Shown: positions 36,301 to 44,774, numbered from the stretch's first letter. The stretch is DNA of 64,000 nucleotides from Corbicula japonica (GCA_038501625.1 JAZAYU010000361.1:62001-126000); one strand, 5' to 3'. Notes: generated by a model from the sequence alone, not told the origin. A program made the numbers and translations.

Positions 36301-39225
36301 AACTTTTTAAAATACTTTTATAACTATTTTTTAATACTATCTCAAATATGAACCAGATGGGTGTTCAGTTTAACACTTGTGTCGCCCCCGGGTACTATGT
36401 CAGAATAAAAATACAAGTACAGAAAAGGGGCATAACTCTATCTCTATAAGATATACATTGATATTGCATTGTATGATATTATCATACATTAAATCAAGTA
36501 AATTTGAATGTATTCAGTAAATGACCAAGATTATACAAATCAATATAACTATAATATGGTAAATATCATTTATCAGGAAGTATTTGAAGAATCATATTTA
36601 AATTAACCCTTTCCTAGATATATATGCATTTGTGCGGATGTGCCCGCTGATCTGGATCTAAACTGTTTGCCCTAGCAATAAAGGTGTATCTACGCAGGAA
36701 AGGGTTAACTTATAAGATAAAATAAAGATTCAAATATCAGTACACATCATACATTAATTTAAATACCAGGTTATTATAATGTAAAACATCATTCAGCCAA
36801 AACTTTCTGAAGATCCAGAGCAGACACAGCCAACTGATCTGGATCTACACTGGTTGCACACACACAATAAAACTTGTACATATGGATCAAAGGGTTAATT
36901 ATGAGTAACAATTCAACAGAAAATCACTGAGCTACTTACTGAACAATGCTCTAGTGGTGGTTCCCTGTGTGGGTGGAGCACACTGATCCAGGCCTGGCTC
37001 CTGCTAGCTGCTCTGTAACACAGCACATGATACCTCAACATCTGATGTGTTCTTCAATCCTTTACTTAACATGGGATATTGCTTTTATCACATGAGCAAC
37101 AATTGTAGATCCAGATCAGCAAGCACATAAGTGCTGTTTGATCAAACCTACACTGTTTGCTTTTGGATTCACTACATTATTTCTGACTAATAAGTGAATG
37201 TATAGATCCAGATCAGACATTACAGATGTGCTGGCTGATCTGGATCTACACAAGATGTTCATGTGATAAAATATTTATCCAGGAAGAAAAGGTTAAATTT
37301 TTACTTTGAATATACAACAGTTTCTTAAGTGTTTATTTGCATATCTTTAAGAGCAATTTTGTATACAAAATAGAATTATCAGGAGCAATAATTATTATTT
37401 GCAATTAATATTTTAACACATTAAACTGTCAAAATAAAATGTGTGGATTAAATTAAGTATTTAATACTGTGGTCTCAACTTTTTTTGTAAGGATTTAATT
37501 TTCATGTAATTAACAAAATAATACAATTGTGGAAATTCATAAAACCTGCACATGCGTCATTTGTGTTTCTTCACAAATATTCATCCCTGTAAAGTTCAAC
37601 AATTCTATACAAGTGTTCTTTCTATACAACAAGGATACATGTCAGCATCACAACATGGCTGTTGCCATCTGTTTATTTTAAATTTGCTGTCTATTTTAAA
37701 TCTGCAATATGTTTGTTTAGAAGTTTGCACGACTTACATCCACATGAAGATGGAAAAAACAATGTCATCTTGTGCAGTATCCGCAGACTCACTCCTTCAA
37801 AGTAAAGAGTATAAAGGGAGCTCATCACTGGTAGTGGGAATTGTCCTTGTAGCAGTTGTTTCCCTTGTTTTCACTTTCAAGGGAGCTTATCATTGGTAGT
37901 AGGACTTGTCCTTGTAGCAGTTGTTTTCCCTTGTTTCCATTTATAAGTCCATAAAACCTGTGGACTTCCACTGGCATTGTGACACATATTTAGAGTACCT
38001 GAAAAGAAATAAGATATCATTGCATTTTATATGTATTGATGAGGTAAAGAGTGGGAATGTTAAGGTGTTGAAGCTTATTGTTCAAGCAGTCTGTTGACTA
38101 TGAATAAAAATGTTCAAGTCCGCTTGTTGGTGGTGGCAGAAGTTTGAATAATTGTAACCTAAACAGATAACTGTTGAATTAGGTGCTTGGTCCTATATCA
38201 GGATGAATTTTTTTTCAAATATCAAAATTTATAATTAAAACTGTAGAAGACCTGTACACAAAGCTAATGTGATGTGATATATTCTTACATAGACAAGGTA
38301 TTAAAAGTAGCATTTCGTTTGCTTTTCAAAATATTGCTTAATGTGTGCAAATTTAAACACCGTACTCCCTCATGTAATCGCCGCACTTTTTTACCCGATT
38401 TTATCGTTAGGAAGTTGGGGGTGCGGCCATTCCATAGGTGTAAGGCCTTTGGACATTTTTTCTAGAACGATTCTGCCGATTTTTGGGACGCCATGCGTTT
38501 ACCTTATGATTTTATTACATGAGCTCTCTAAATAGGAGGTTGACGGACGATATGAACGAGTAGGCGCCGTTGTATGCTTTGCCGATAGCGATCTAATTTA
38601 ATTAATATATTTTGTTTAAAAATGCATTATAATGTTAAAACACTAACCAACGTGAACATATTCCATAATTTCCAGTTTTATCTCATATCACATTTCAGAA
38701 TTTTTGCATCATCAAACAATTTCAGCCAGCTAAAATGTCATGCACACTACCAATACAGATCAAAGGATTTCATAGCAATGCAGATAAAACAACACAGCCT
38801 TGATACGAGCCGACAATTTCTTTGAAGTTGTATTTCATAGACAGGAAATATCGACCATATAACCTGTCAATAAAACGTTACCTCCATATGAAATAAACAG
38901 GACGGTTGATCAAAGCAAAATGTATATACATGAACTAGGGGTTTTTTAAAACGAGTTTGTAAAATAACCGATGCAATGTAAACGGAAATATTTAAATTTA
39001 TACGGATTTTTTTTAAATTTCTATCAAGATAAAATCCTTTACAGTTCAAGGTCTATTCATACGTAACTAAGAATCACAATAATTGGTACAAGTTTGTACA
39101 TCACCTGTTACTGTTAATTGTCACTAATTGACATGTTATTCCCTTCTGTCAGAGCCACTAATTTACAGAATATTCTCACCTGTCTGCTGGGACTCCAGAG
39201 AAGACAGTGACATGTTGAGAAGGTG
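27185..39225 (-). CDS. C2-PDZ-RhoGEF (Dbl-homology) protein, 3' exons of a split gene
   Basis: At least nine minus-strand exons join with compatible phases into linker, C2, PDZ, linker, Dbl-homology domain and a Ser-rich tail. DH domains catalyse GDP release from Rho-family GTPases at membranes. C2 and PDZ modules would supply lipid and protein contacts. The C2 plus PDZ part resembles the N-terminal half of RGS3-type proteins, but a DH domain replaces the RGS box. I see no PH domain after the DH, which is unusual because DH-PH pairs are the rule. Four one-base frameshifts are needed (two near 31.74 and 31.66 kb, one near 31.02 kb, one in the last exon) with no nonsense substitutions. That favours assembly indels over old decay, though a young pseudogene is possible. 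The 5' end is not identified. Confidence 0.72.
27899..28160 (-). CDS. RhoGEF exon: C-terminal part of the DH domain
   Basis: The 262-nt exon has acceptor TTTATTTCAG and donor CAG|GTAGGT. It encodes YMKGLTRTATLLASLEKS and ELSLYDFLNCPLGHLEDIWG, in the position of the DH helices where 'L..FL..P..R...Y..L' is conserved. The usual basic residue after the Pro is replaced (NCPLGHL), so exchange activity is not assured. No frameshift; phase 0 in, phase 1 out. Confidence 0.72.
28593..28733 (-). CDS. RhoGEF exon: middle of the DH domain
   Basis: 141 nt, 47 codons, phase 0 on both sides. The donor is AAG|GTTAGT. Residues include MSQYQVHQILDNLPAH and SDLTLAVGSIYLSK, matching the DH pattern of a short helix, then 'I...H..LL..L', then a loop and the start of the next helix. 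Confidence 0.7.
29081..29242 (-). CDS. RhoGEF exon: first conserved region of the DH domain
   Basis: 162 nt, 54 codons, phase 0 on both sides, acceptor TTCTGACAG and donor AAG|GTAAAT. It encodes RRQAALHRLLCLEKNFVDLM then INMFSRPL and AVLFLNIEK. This is the DH opening with the expected E-x-x-[YF]-V and 'I..F..PL....(Q)..LF.N.E'. The conserved Glu of the exchange site is present in LCLEKNFV. It is the strongest single piece of evidence for a RhoGEF. Confidence 0.8.
29471..30202. mobile_element. TIR element in a RhoGEF intron, 732 bp
   Basis: The ends GTACTGTATAAGTACTAATA and the inverse of AAATGGCTATACAGTAC match at the outer ~10 bp, then again at ATATTGGCG. Further ATATTGGxG and TTTATTTTGGC words recur in inverted order inside. 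TA at the tips suggests a Tc1/mariner-pogo-type target. The 85-codon frame inside (29930-30187) has no transposase motif. Confidence 0.6.
30693..30836. mobile_element. TTAA-type MITE (piggyBac-like), short copy
   Basis: Begins TTAACCCTTAGATACACATT and ends GGAGGAAAGGGTTAA. The interior keeps GTAGATCTAGATCAGC and GAACAGTGCAGATC. It lies in the intron next to the exon ending at 30937. Confidence 0.8.
30937..31106 (-). CDS. RhoGEF-gene exon: PDZ C-terminus and linker to DH
   Basis: 170 nt, acceptor ATCTTTCCAG, donor ATT|GTAAGC. Entering in phase 2 it reads KCGSMVHLEVLRLGYYATP, the last strand of the PDZ domain. It then needs a +1 shift near 31.02 kb to continue as IKVPPPKAGKSDSDDPSFPE and DDKRALLNSAI. 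The exit is phase 0, matching the DH exon at 29242. An ATG in the shifted frame at 31057 is not a true start. Confidence 0.65.
31484..31892 (-). CDS. RhoGEF-gene exon: C2 end, linker and most of the PDZ domain
   Basis: 409 nt, acceptor CACTTTTTAG, donor CAA|GTAAGT. Three frames are used in turn. The first gives RHEFMGCTSFCVRHL and NGWYHLPTDDMGRKRH (C2 strands). The second gives VATKDRPAVPVIQSREPRQM (linker). The third gives FTVQHSAYGGFRFTVMDACP, then GRVDGSSFAQCAGLQKGD and HVNGQNVSRSTSVSVAKL (PDZ: ligand-loop region GFRF, AGL-x-KGD, VNG). Each change equals a one-base deletion. Restoring both makes the exon's exit phase (2) fit the next exon. A single 161-codon frame covers the region but is only a composite of wrong-frame sequence. 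Confidence 0.72.
31935..32880. mobile_element. Element with five 151-bp core repeats (Helentron-derived type suspected)
   Basis: TGGACAATTCAAGGGCCATA recurs at 32051, 32202, 32353 (one change), 32504 and 32655, exactly 151 bp apart. The array lies between AACAAGAGTGCCAAACTG with ATACGCCCGT on the left and CGGGCGTAT on the right, a short subterminal inverted pair (31959 and about 32863). A GC-rich CCTGCCTGCCCGCCCGCCGC precedes the right end. It sits in the intron upstream of the C2/PDZ exon. Confidence 0.8.
33110..33290. mobile_element. TTAA-type MITE, decayed copy
   Basis: Keeps TTTAGATCCAGATCAGC, GATCTGGATCTAAAC and the mid-part ATTTCTGATCA, but both TTAA ends have eroded. Confidence 0.6.
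33303..33484. mobile_element. Pogo/Tigger-like MITE, ~180 bp
   Basis: Left end TACAGTCCAACCTGTCTCTA and right end TAAGACAGGTTTCACTGTA are inverted copies with TA at both tips. The inside is built from GTGGCTGCT and GACAGGTGG words. A related fragment lies at 44000-44085. Confidence 0.75.
33671..33936 (-). repeat. 82-bp tandem triplication covering exon end, donor and intron
   Basis: CTGTACTATAAACAGGAGAC starts at 33678, 33760 and 33842. Each unit includes the last ~40 nt of the C2 exon, its GTGAGT donor and ~40 nt of intron ending CTACCTAG. The two intronic copies therefore resemble 39-nt exons (33789-33827 and 33707-33745). Confidence 0.9.
33871..33936 (-). CDS. RhoGEF-gene exon: C2 strand
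   Basis: 66 nt, acceptor TTTGTTACAG, donor AAA|GTGAGT. It reads EVGEEDVHKRLLMTVYHKDH, a typical C2 beta-strand with its following loop. The exit phase 2 joins the exon at 31892 to give HSN-RHEF. The 3' part of this exon is copied twice in the adjacent intron. Confidence 0.65.
34020..34240. mobile_element. TTAA-type MITE
   Basis: Right end GGGGTAAAGGGTTAA. Interior GTGTAGATCCAGACCAGC and GTGTAGATCCTGATCAC in the expected order. The left end is degenerate. Confidence 0.75.
34576..34850. mobile_element. TTAA-type MITE, rearranged
   Basis: Left end TTAACCCTTTCCTCC. An inner duplication gives three rather than two GATCTGCACTG-type words. The right end keeps AAAGGTGTATCTATGAA but loses the TTAA. 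Confidence 0.75.
34920..35180. mobile_element. Fragments of TTAA-type MITEs
   Basis: Two fragments (about 34932-34990 and 35105-35170) keep GTGTAGACCGAGACCAGCC and GTGCTGATCCTGATCAGATG with GATCTGGATCTACACTG. Ends not preserved. Confidence 0.5.
35265..35525. mobile_element. Element with AAGGGCCATAACTCTGG core
   Basis: Starts near TGATGCCCCCACTGC and ends ACTTGGTAGGGGCATAAAA, so ATGCCCC and GGGGCAT form a short inverted pair. The core has AAGGGCCATAACTCTGGC and the right part has CGCACGGACAGATGGATGGA. This is the same architecture as the tandem-core elements at 31.9 and 61.8 kb, but with one core unit. A partial relative lies at 47.57-47.75 kb. Confidence 0.6.
35770..36285. mobile_element. 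TIR element, ~515 bp
   Basis: AGACCTATATTATACATAGA at the left and the inverse AGACCTATATATATAAATAG from the right match for ~30 bp with several differences. The interior has CACGTGA twice and a CCCCGGTAGACGTCCCCGGA patch. No transposase frame. Confidence 0.5.
36349..36440. mobile_element. Left-end fragment of a GTGTCGCC-type element
   Basis: ATGGGTGTTCAGTTTAAC and GTGTCGCCCCC match the start of the fuller copy at 46328. Confidence 0.55.
36603..36708. mobile_element. TTAA-type MITE, internally deleted
   Basis: Both ends intact: TTAACCCTTTCCTAG and GCAGGAAAGGGTTAA. Only 106 bp long, lacking most of the left half. Confidence 0.85.
36800..36898. mobile_element. TTAA-type MITE, right half
   Basis: Keeps GATCTGGATCTACACTGGTT and ends GATCAAAGGGTTAA. 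Confidence 0.65.
36940..37004 (-). CDS. RhoGEF-gene exon upstream of the C2 domain
   Basis: Acceptor CAGCTAG (phase 0) and donor TCA|GTAAGT. It reads QEPGLDQCAPPTQGTTTRAL. Exit phase does not match the next exon at 33936 by one base, so either another indel or a different acceptor (CTGTTACAG at 37013) is involved. Confidence 0.45.
37054..37296. mobile_element. TTAA-type MITE, full length, worn ends
   Basis: Both half-sites AGATCCAGATCAG are present (near 37108 and 37206), as is the right end GAAAAGGTTAA. The left end is degenerate (AATCCTTTAC). Confidence 0.75.
37810..37945. repeat. ~66-bp direct duplication
   Basis: GGGAGCTCATCACTGGTAGT and GGGAGCTTATCATTGGTAGT head two adjacent copies that continue with TTGTCCTTGTAGCAGTTGTT. 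It lies in the intron below the 41-nt exon. The plus-strand 115-codon frame here is driven by this repeat. Confidence 0.7.
37960..38000 (-). CDS. RhoGEF-gene 41-nt exon
   Basis: Acceptor ATTTCTTTTCAG and donor CAG|GTTTTA. In phase 1 it reads TLNMCHNASGSPQ and exits in phase 0, which fits both neighbours. The phase agreement is the main support. Confidence 0.45.
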
Positions 39226-39937
39226 CGAAATATCTTATTGACACTAGACATTTGAGGGGACATGAGTTGCTCAATTTTACTTTTAAAACCTGCCTACCAA
39301 GATCAAACAAATAATTATCTCAAAATATCATACATACCGTATCTCTCTTATTGTCACTCTGACCTCACCTTAAAATTGTCGAATACCTAAAATTGTGGTA
39401 GGTCCTGTCTACAAATTGTTCACAGCAAAGCAAAATTTAGCAGTAATAGAGTATGCTGAAGTCCGAGGACAGCAACGGCGGTGACAGCGAATTTGAAAGT
39501 TTCGACGAGTCCGACGAGAATTTAGATACCACAAATATTCAAGAAGGAATTAATTTTTGCCAAATAATTCCACGTCAATATTTAACTATAGAAATTATAA
39601 TATGCTATTTTTTCAACGATATTTGGTACTTTACTGAACGACCGTCATTGTCTTTATCGTTTACGCGGTATTAACATTGTTACTTCCCCTTATTTCTCTG
39701 TCCATTTTGCAAAATCGTCGTTGATAGATTTTTACTGTCATTTTATGCGGAAAAAGGGGGTCCACGGGTGGAATCCTGTTACGTTGGATTTCGCGATATA
39801 GCGGATCACAATATAGCGGAGCTCCACTGTACAAACTGTGCGACCTTTACATTGAATAAGGATTTGTCTTCAATTTTTTCGGTCATTTTGGGGGTGCGGC
39901 GATTAGACGGGTGCGACTATTACATAAGCAAGTACGG
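38360..39937. repeat. Inverted pair of transposon ends
   Basis: CCGTACTCCCTCATGTAATC (38360) matches the inverse of the segment ending AGTACGG at 39937, with GTGCGGC words inside both. They could be the ends of one 1.58-kb element or of two separate fragments. A candidate host exon at 39180 between them favours the latter. Near 39790-39832 a pogo-like end (GCGGAGCTCCACTGTA) is also seen. Confidence 0.4.
39180..39225 (-). CDS. RhoGEF-gene exon, most upstream one found
   Basis: Donor CAG|GTGAGA is strong and the acceptor (CAATAAG) is weak. The frame reads ISHLLNMSLSSLESQQT and leaves in phase 1, as the next exon requires. It has no domain signature. Confidence 0.4.
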
Positions 39938-41170
39938 CATTCATTAGAGAGTTGTTTGGTTTCTTGACTGGGTACGTTGGTTTTCTTGCAGGTCTGGATG
40001 AAATATTTGCAGGCATTCATCAACAGCAATATATTAATCTTATTTATGGACATTTCTTTGCGGTAAAATAACATAGGTCACATAATTTTATGGAAATAAT
40101 TTTGAGTTAAAAAAAACATTTGACCTAACTACACAATAAAGTTTCAATGTCAAAAATGCATACAATTTTCATGGCGGTAATCTGAACATTTTATATCCGA
40201 TTCATCATATGGCAGTAGATCAATGAAAACAACTTTTCTATTCACAGTCAGATGTAAGCGAATATTATTAACAGTTGTACAGAAGGCATTTTGGGGATCA
40301 TTGTGGAAGAGGAACTAGCGAGCCTGTAAGAACGTTGTAATCAAAACTCGAAAACTGGAAAAGAAGGAATCAATGTGAGATTATTACATGTATATAGCGT
40401 TCATACGGAGTTTTTTTGGCGATTGTCTGCGATACCACGGTATCTACACTTCGTGCGCTGCACTTTCACGGCGCTCACACCGCCCTAACGGGGTGATGAA
40501 GACCATTGTTTGCATACTGCAGCTTATGCATGAACCGAAGGTAGTGATTAAGTTTGTTTGCATTTGTCCGTGACAGTATGCATATTAGGAATTGGCACAT
40601 TCAGAATGACACTTCCTCCCCACACAGCCAAAACAAAGAGAAAGAGAGAGTATGGTTTAAAGTGCTGTTAAATTAAATAACAATCTGTTCAAGTGCAGAA
40701 GACATCTCAGTGAACACCGTACAATCTCCCTGCATGCACAACCGACAAACATCTTTCACACCGTCGTGTCCATGCACGAAGCGGAGATCCAGTGGGTTGC
40801 AGAGCAATCAAATGCACTCATATCATAACACCGAGTGACGGTATTACAAGTGCGTGCCATCGTTCCGCGATCTATGCAATCCGAACACCTCGTCACTACG
40901 TTAGTTCAGCGATCCTTGTGGTCGTAGGTGTAGTTCACTCAATTATAATTACTTTATAGATCATTGCATTTCACTCATTTTTTTTCTAAATTTTGCCTTC
41001 TTTAGGAACAGAAACGAATGAGGGAGTCAAAACCACAATATTTAAAAAACATCACAAAAAGTTATCCATTAAACAAAATATATGTAAAATGCCATTCAGC
41101 CCTAAAACCAGGATCGGAATTTATATAAGCACTCCACAAGGGCTTGTTTTCCAATCCATTATGTAATAAT
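39226..41170. other. Upstream or intergenic region, no supported gene
   Basis: A 73-codon plus frame at 39453 begins with an acidic stretch (SEDSNGGDSEFESFDESDEN). Such tails occur at the end of pogo-like transposases, but no catalytic part is visible. The rest holds only short chance frames. Confidence 0.35.
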
Positions 41171-42585
41171 TACGAGGGATAATCCAAAATAACGTAGACT
41201 TTTGTCATTGCATCTTAATTTGAAACACGTTCGCAATAAATTATATACTAAATTCAATCAGAACACAAACGTAACAAACTGAGCTAAAATATTCATATAT
41301 TTAATCAATTTCAAAAGTGCGTCGCTTATTTGAATAACCATGGTAACACGTAGGCGGCGCACGCCGTTGCCATTGTACTTTATAAAGCATATACCTGTCA
41401 ATAAAAACAAAACTAATAGTGGAAACAGAGCCAAACTTCGCAACGTCAAAGCACGGTATACAAATGATGTCATGCCGTAATTTTACATCATTCTGACTAT
41501 GCGTTTTAAAAACAGTCAATATTTAAGAGAGCTATCACCAACGTTAAAACGTCAGAAATGTCGCCGTTAAGTCTCCCGGAAATACGCGCTATTGTAAAAT
41601 TCTGTCATGGTCTTTGAAAATCACCTCATCAAAAGCTATAATAATTCAGCAGACGCAAATGAAAACTTCTGTAAGCCGAGCTCTAGTTTTTAAGTGGTAC
41701 CAGTGTTTTTTTTACGGTCAGAAGAGCCATTAAATTATAGGCCTGGGGTAAGGAAAAAGAAAAAAAACGGCGTCACGGCAGTGACGTCAAGCCGGGATGC
41801 AATTGAAGCGGACTAAAGTCTTACTATTGTGGCGCTTTTCGACCTATTCTGGACTTGATGAGGTACTGTGCAACGGATATTGCCGAACAAATGACATTTT
41901 TAAATGTGTGTTAATAATTAATTAAAACATATGTTTTTTCTAAAATTGTTTTTGTTTGGTATTTGAATCATTGCGAAGTCATAAATTATCAAATAAGAAT
42001 AAATAATTTATTTATAATTTTAATAATACTTGAGTAAACAGCTACACAGACTGTGTCCACAATGCAAAGACTTGTTATATATTAATTAATACAAATTTGT
42101 AATGAGTTATTTAAACATTTACACGCCTGTTGCTAAAGTACCGCGATAGTGTGGGTATTGCTTTCTCGGTCGTTTCTTCGGCGGTACGAGCGAGAAGAGG
42201 ACCACATTTTTCATTGTCTCATAACCACTTGCGTGACTTTGACCAGCAATGATACACTACTATGTTCGATCAGTGGGTTCCACGGCATCGCATTCCGGTG
42301 ATGGAGTCTATTTAAAGAATCTTAGAACATACGCCGCTTCGCTAATGCTGCGCCCGAGAATTAACGTCGTTAACGTTATTAGATCTAATTTGACTTGTGC
42401 CGGATAGCGGTTAGTGTATGATTTTAATTGTTCGTAGTTTTTTTATGTGATGTTGTATTTTGCTGATATTTTGTTAAAATATGCTGGACATATTCCGATT
42501 AAAGCTTGTGTAATTTTATTTGTGGTATTTTGAATAATATAAAAACTATAACAAAAGTCTACGTTATTTTGGATCATCCCTCGTA
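41171..42585. mobile_element. 1.4-kb mariner-like TIR element without transposase
   Basis: The 35-bp ends (41171-41205 and 42551-42585) are inverted copies matching at 34 positions, starting TACGAGGGATAATCCAAAAT. TA at the tips fits the mariner target. Length is close to an autonomous mariner, but no frame shows the HPPYSPDLAP or DETW regions on either strand, so the interior is unrelated or fully decayed. Confidence 0.8.
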
Positions 42586-42645
42586 TATACATCTGAATTA
42601 TTGCTTGAATATTTATTATATTTACATGAAATAAATATTGTTTAA

Positions 42646-42909
42646 ACCAAGTGTCGAAGTGCTAGATTTACATCAGACAATGTACCTATTGGAACAGTTA
42701 AGACAGTCCCTTTAGGAGGACGTCTCCTTCTACCCAAACATCACCCAAACATCGGAGAAAACATATATTACAGACTGAATCCTGCTCTTGCAGCAGGAAC
42801 TAGTTATTTGAAGTCTGTTTTTCTGCCCAGGAAAGCATTGGTTACCGACAAACGCCGGAAAAAATTTACACTATCACAGATGCTGCTGACGGATCTGTTC
42901 ATGAGGTGA
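42646..42909 (+). CDS. Unrecognised 87-codon open segment, possible terminal exon
   Basis: Right of the mariner-like element the plus strand stays open from after a TAA (42643) to a TGA at 42907. Residues include VPLGGRLLLPKHHPNIGENI and LAAGTSYLKSVFLPRKA. Composition looks like protein and not repeat, yet there is no early ATG and no recognised domain. It could be a last exon or a retrocopy fragment. No partner exon was found. Confidence 0.3.
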   Translation, partial: TKCRSARFTSDNVPIGTVKTVPLGGRLLLPKHHPNIGENIYYRLNPALAAGTSYLKSVFLPRKALVTDKRRKKFTLSQMLLTDLFMR

Positions 42910-43232
42910 ACAGATACCAATTAAAACGGGCATACATGTTTATTGTTTTATCAATCAAATGATTAAACAATTCTTTGTTTTTATTTTTGATCGGTCTTAG
43001 ATTCTGCATAGATGAAAATTTTGAAATTTGCCCACGATTTTGCAATCGGCCCACGATTTTGCAATCGGCCCACGATAAGGGACCCACCCATGATCTGAGT
43101 CCTACATATATATTAACTAACCGGATAATAATGAACTTCGTTATTGTACGTGAAATGCAAACTAAAATAAGAAAAGCTGGTGTCAGTACACAATGAAGCA
43201 GTATATTGACCCGAATACTGACCAGGTCAGTT

Positions 43233-43470
43233 TTAACCCCTTTATTCTATATATTCACATTTAGCCAAACAGTGTCGATCCAGATCAACAAACATATAAT
43301 TATGTGCCATCTGATCATAATGTACAATGTTTGCATTAAAATTCATTCAGTTATTTATGACCAAGCTGTGACCAGTGTAGATCCAGATCAATAGCATGGA
43401 TGTGCAACCTGATCTGATCTACACTGGTCACACATGTGAAAAAATCTGTTTATATGAAGTAAAGGGTTAA
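43233..43470. mobile_element. TTAA-type MITE, full length 238 bp
   Basis: Ends TTAACCCCTTTATTC and GAAGTAAAGGGTTAA. Two half-sites, GTGTCGATCCAGATCA and GTGTAGATCCAGATCA, with the inverse TGATCTGATCTACACTGG. Confidence 0.88.
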
Positions 43471-43479
43471 TTTATACCT

Positions 43480-43802
43480 GTTCCAGTCTTTGTAGCACTG
43501 CCTTTTTTCACTAAGATCAATCACACCATTCCTGTATCAGCACATGATGACGTCTGCAACGTTAAACCAGCTGCCTCAATGACCCCAGAGGGCGCCACAT
43601 AAAGGTTTCTAAGGATGAGCCGATACTGGATGTTCTCAGTAATCATTCGAAATTCTGTCTGCCATCACATTGTTTCTTGCCATGATGTACTTGCCATCTA
43701 TTGTCTGCCATCACATTGTTTCTTGCCATGATGTACTTGCCATCTATTGTCTGCCATCACATTGTTTCTTGCCATGATGTACTTGCCATCTATTGTGCTG
43801 CC
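43480..43802 (-). pseudogene. Gly-rich gene exon with 46-bp triplication
   Basis: A good acceptor (TACTATTAACAG) starts an exon reading GSTIDGKYIMARNNVMAD in phase with the exon at 45041. The sequence then enters three copies of a 46-bp unit that introduce stops. It emerges as FRMITENIQYRLILRNLYVA and APSGVIEAAGLTLQTSS, and after one more frame change reads NGVIDLSEKRQCYKDWNR before a GTATAA donor. Confidence 0.5.
43657..43794. repeat. 46-bp unit, three copies
   Basis: GTCTGCCATCACATTGTTTC begins at 43657, 43703 and 43749. Copies are identical by eye, so the event is recent. Confidence 0.9.
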
Positions 43803-43925
43803 CTGTTAATAGTAAATGTGAGTCACATAAATGTGTCCCTGACTTGTATTGTTTTTGCTATATTTACAAAGAATCCCTACATTTATGCTATCATTAAAAC
43901 ATTCATCTTATACCTTTACTGTATA

Positions 43926-44085
43926 GCTGTTATTCCATGTGCAAACAGAGTAGATCCAGATCAGCCAGCACTTTCATCCCCTCTCATCAGGATCTACACT
44001 GTTAAGACATAATCAAATTGGCTGTTTAAGACAGGTAGTTGATAAATGCAGGTGGCTTCGAAGGCAAGTTCAACTGTATTATGTC
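43926..44085. mobile_element. TTAA-MITE fragment joined to a pogo-like MITE fragment
   Basis: GCAAACAGAGTAGATCCAGA and CATCAGGATCTACACTGTT are the MITE centre. GGCTGTTTAAGACAGGTAG and GGTGGCTTCGAAGGCAAG resemble the 33.3-kb element. Confidence 0.6.
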
Positions 44086-44242
44086 CATATAGAGCAAATG
44101 TAACACATAGATACTTGTGGTTGGGCCAACACCAAACAGACACAATTGTTGCAGACTGATAGGAGTCTACAAAAGTTACAAATTCAAGTATAACTGGCTC
44201 CAGCATGTTATGAAATCAGATGATTCCTCATAATTAATAAAA

Positions 44243-44368
44243 TAGAAACCAGTCTCAAACTCTCAAACTGGTCTGAAGATTATAAAACTGAGATGTGAAA
44301 CCAGTCTCAAATCTCAAGCATCTGATTGGCTGAAATGGAGACAGGTCAGTTTTATAATCTTTGGGTCT
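44243..44368. mobile_element. Palindromic MITE, rearranged copy
   Basis: GAAACCAGTCTCAAA occurs twice (44245 and 44298), followed by ATCTCAAGCATCTGATTGGC and a shortened right arm. Confidence 0.75.
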
Positions 44369-44630
44369 TGTCTCCATTCTAAGTACCGGTATTATAATTA
44401 TTTGTGTACAGATTTTTATATCAGTCCCTGATAAATATGTCACAACAGATAAAAATGGAACTTTAAAAGCCACAAAACACAAAAATACCAAAATACTGCT
44501 TGGTTTGATTGAGCCTGTACATGGGCAGACATGGAAATGCAAATTACTGCCCATGCCACCTAATCCCTGGCTAAGCGCTACTCAATATTTAAAACAACAT
44601 ATATATTCAGGGGTTAAAAACACACAGGGC

Positions 44631-44774
44631 TGAAGGTTATAAACCTGAGTTTGGAAACCAGTCTCAAATCTCAAGGATCTGATTGGCTGAAATAGCGACT
44701 GGTCGCCATTTCAGCCAATCAGATGCTTGAGATTTGAGACTGGTTTCCATGCTCAGTTTTATAACCTTGGGGCC
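44631..44774. mobile_element. Palindromic MITE, near full length
   Basis: GAAGGTTATAAACCTGAG to CTCAGTTTTATAACCTTGGG, centre GCGACTGGTCGCC. Nearly identical to the 22.6-kb copy. Confidence 0.9.

Noticed and set aside
37552..37899. 115-codon plus-strand frame with a hydrophobic end
   Set aside because: The C-terminal third is a ~66-bp direct repeat and the frame lies antisense within the intron region of the RhoGEF gene. No independent support.
39453..39674. Acidic 73-codon frame as a host gene
   Set aside because: Only the first ~30 codons look non-random and they resemble the acidic tail of pogo-like transposases. No other part is visible.
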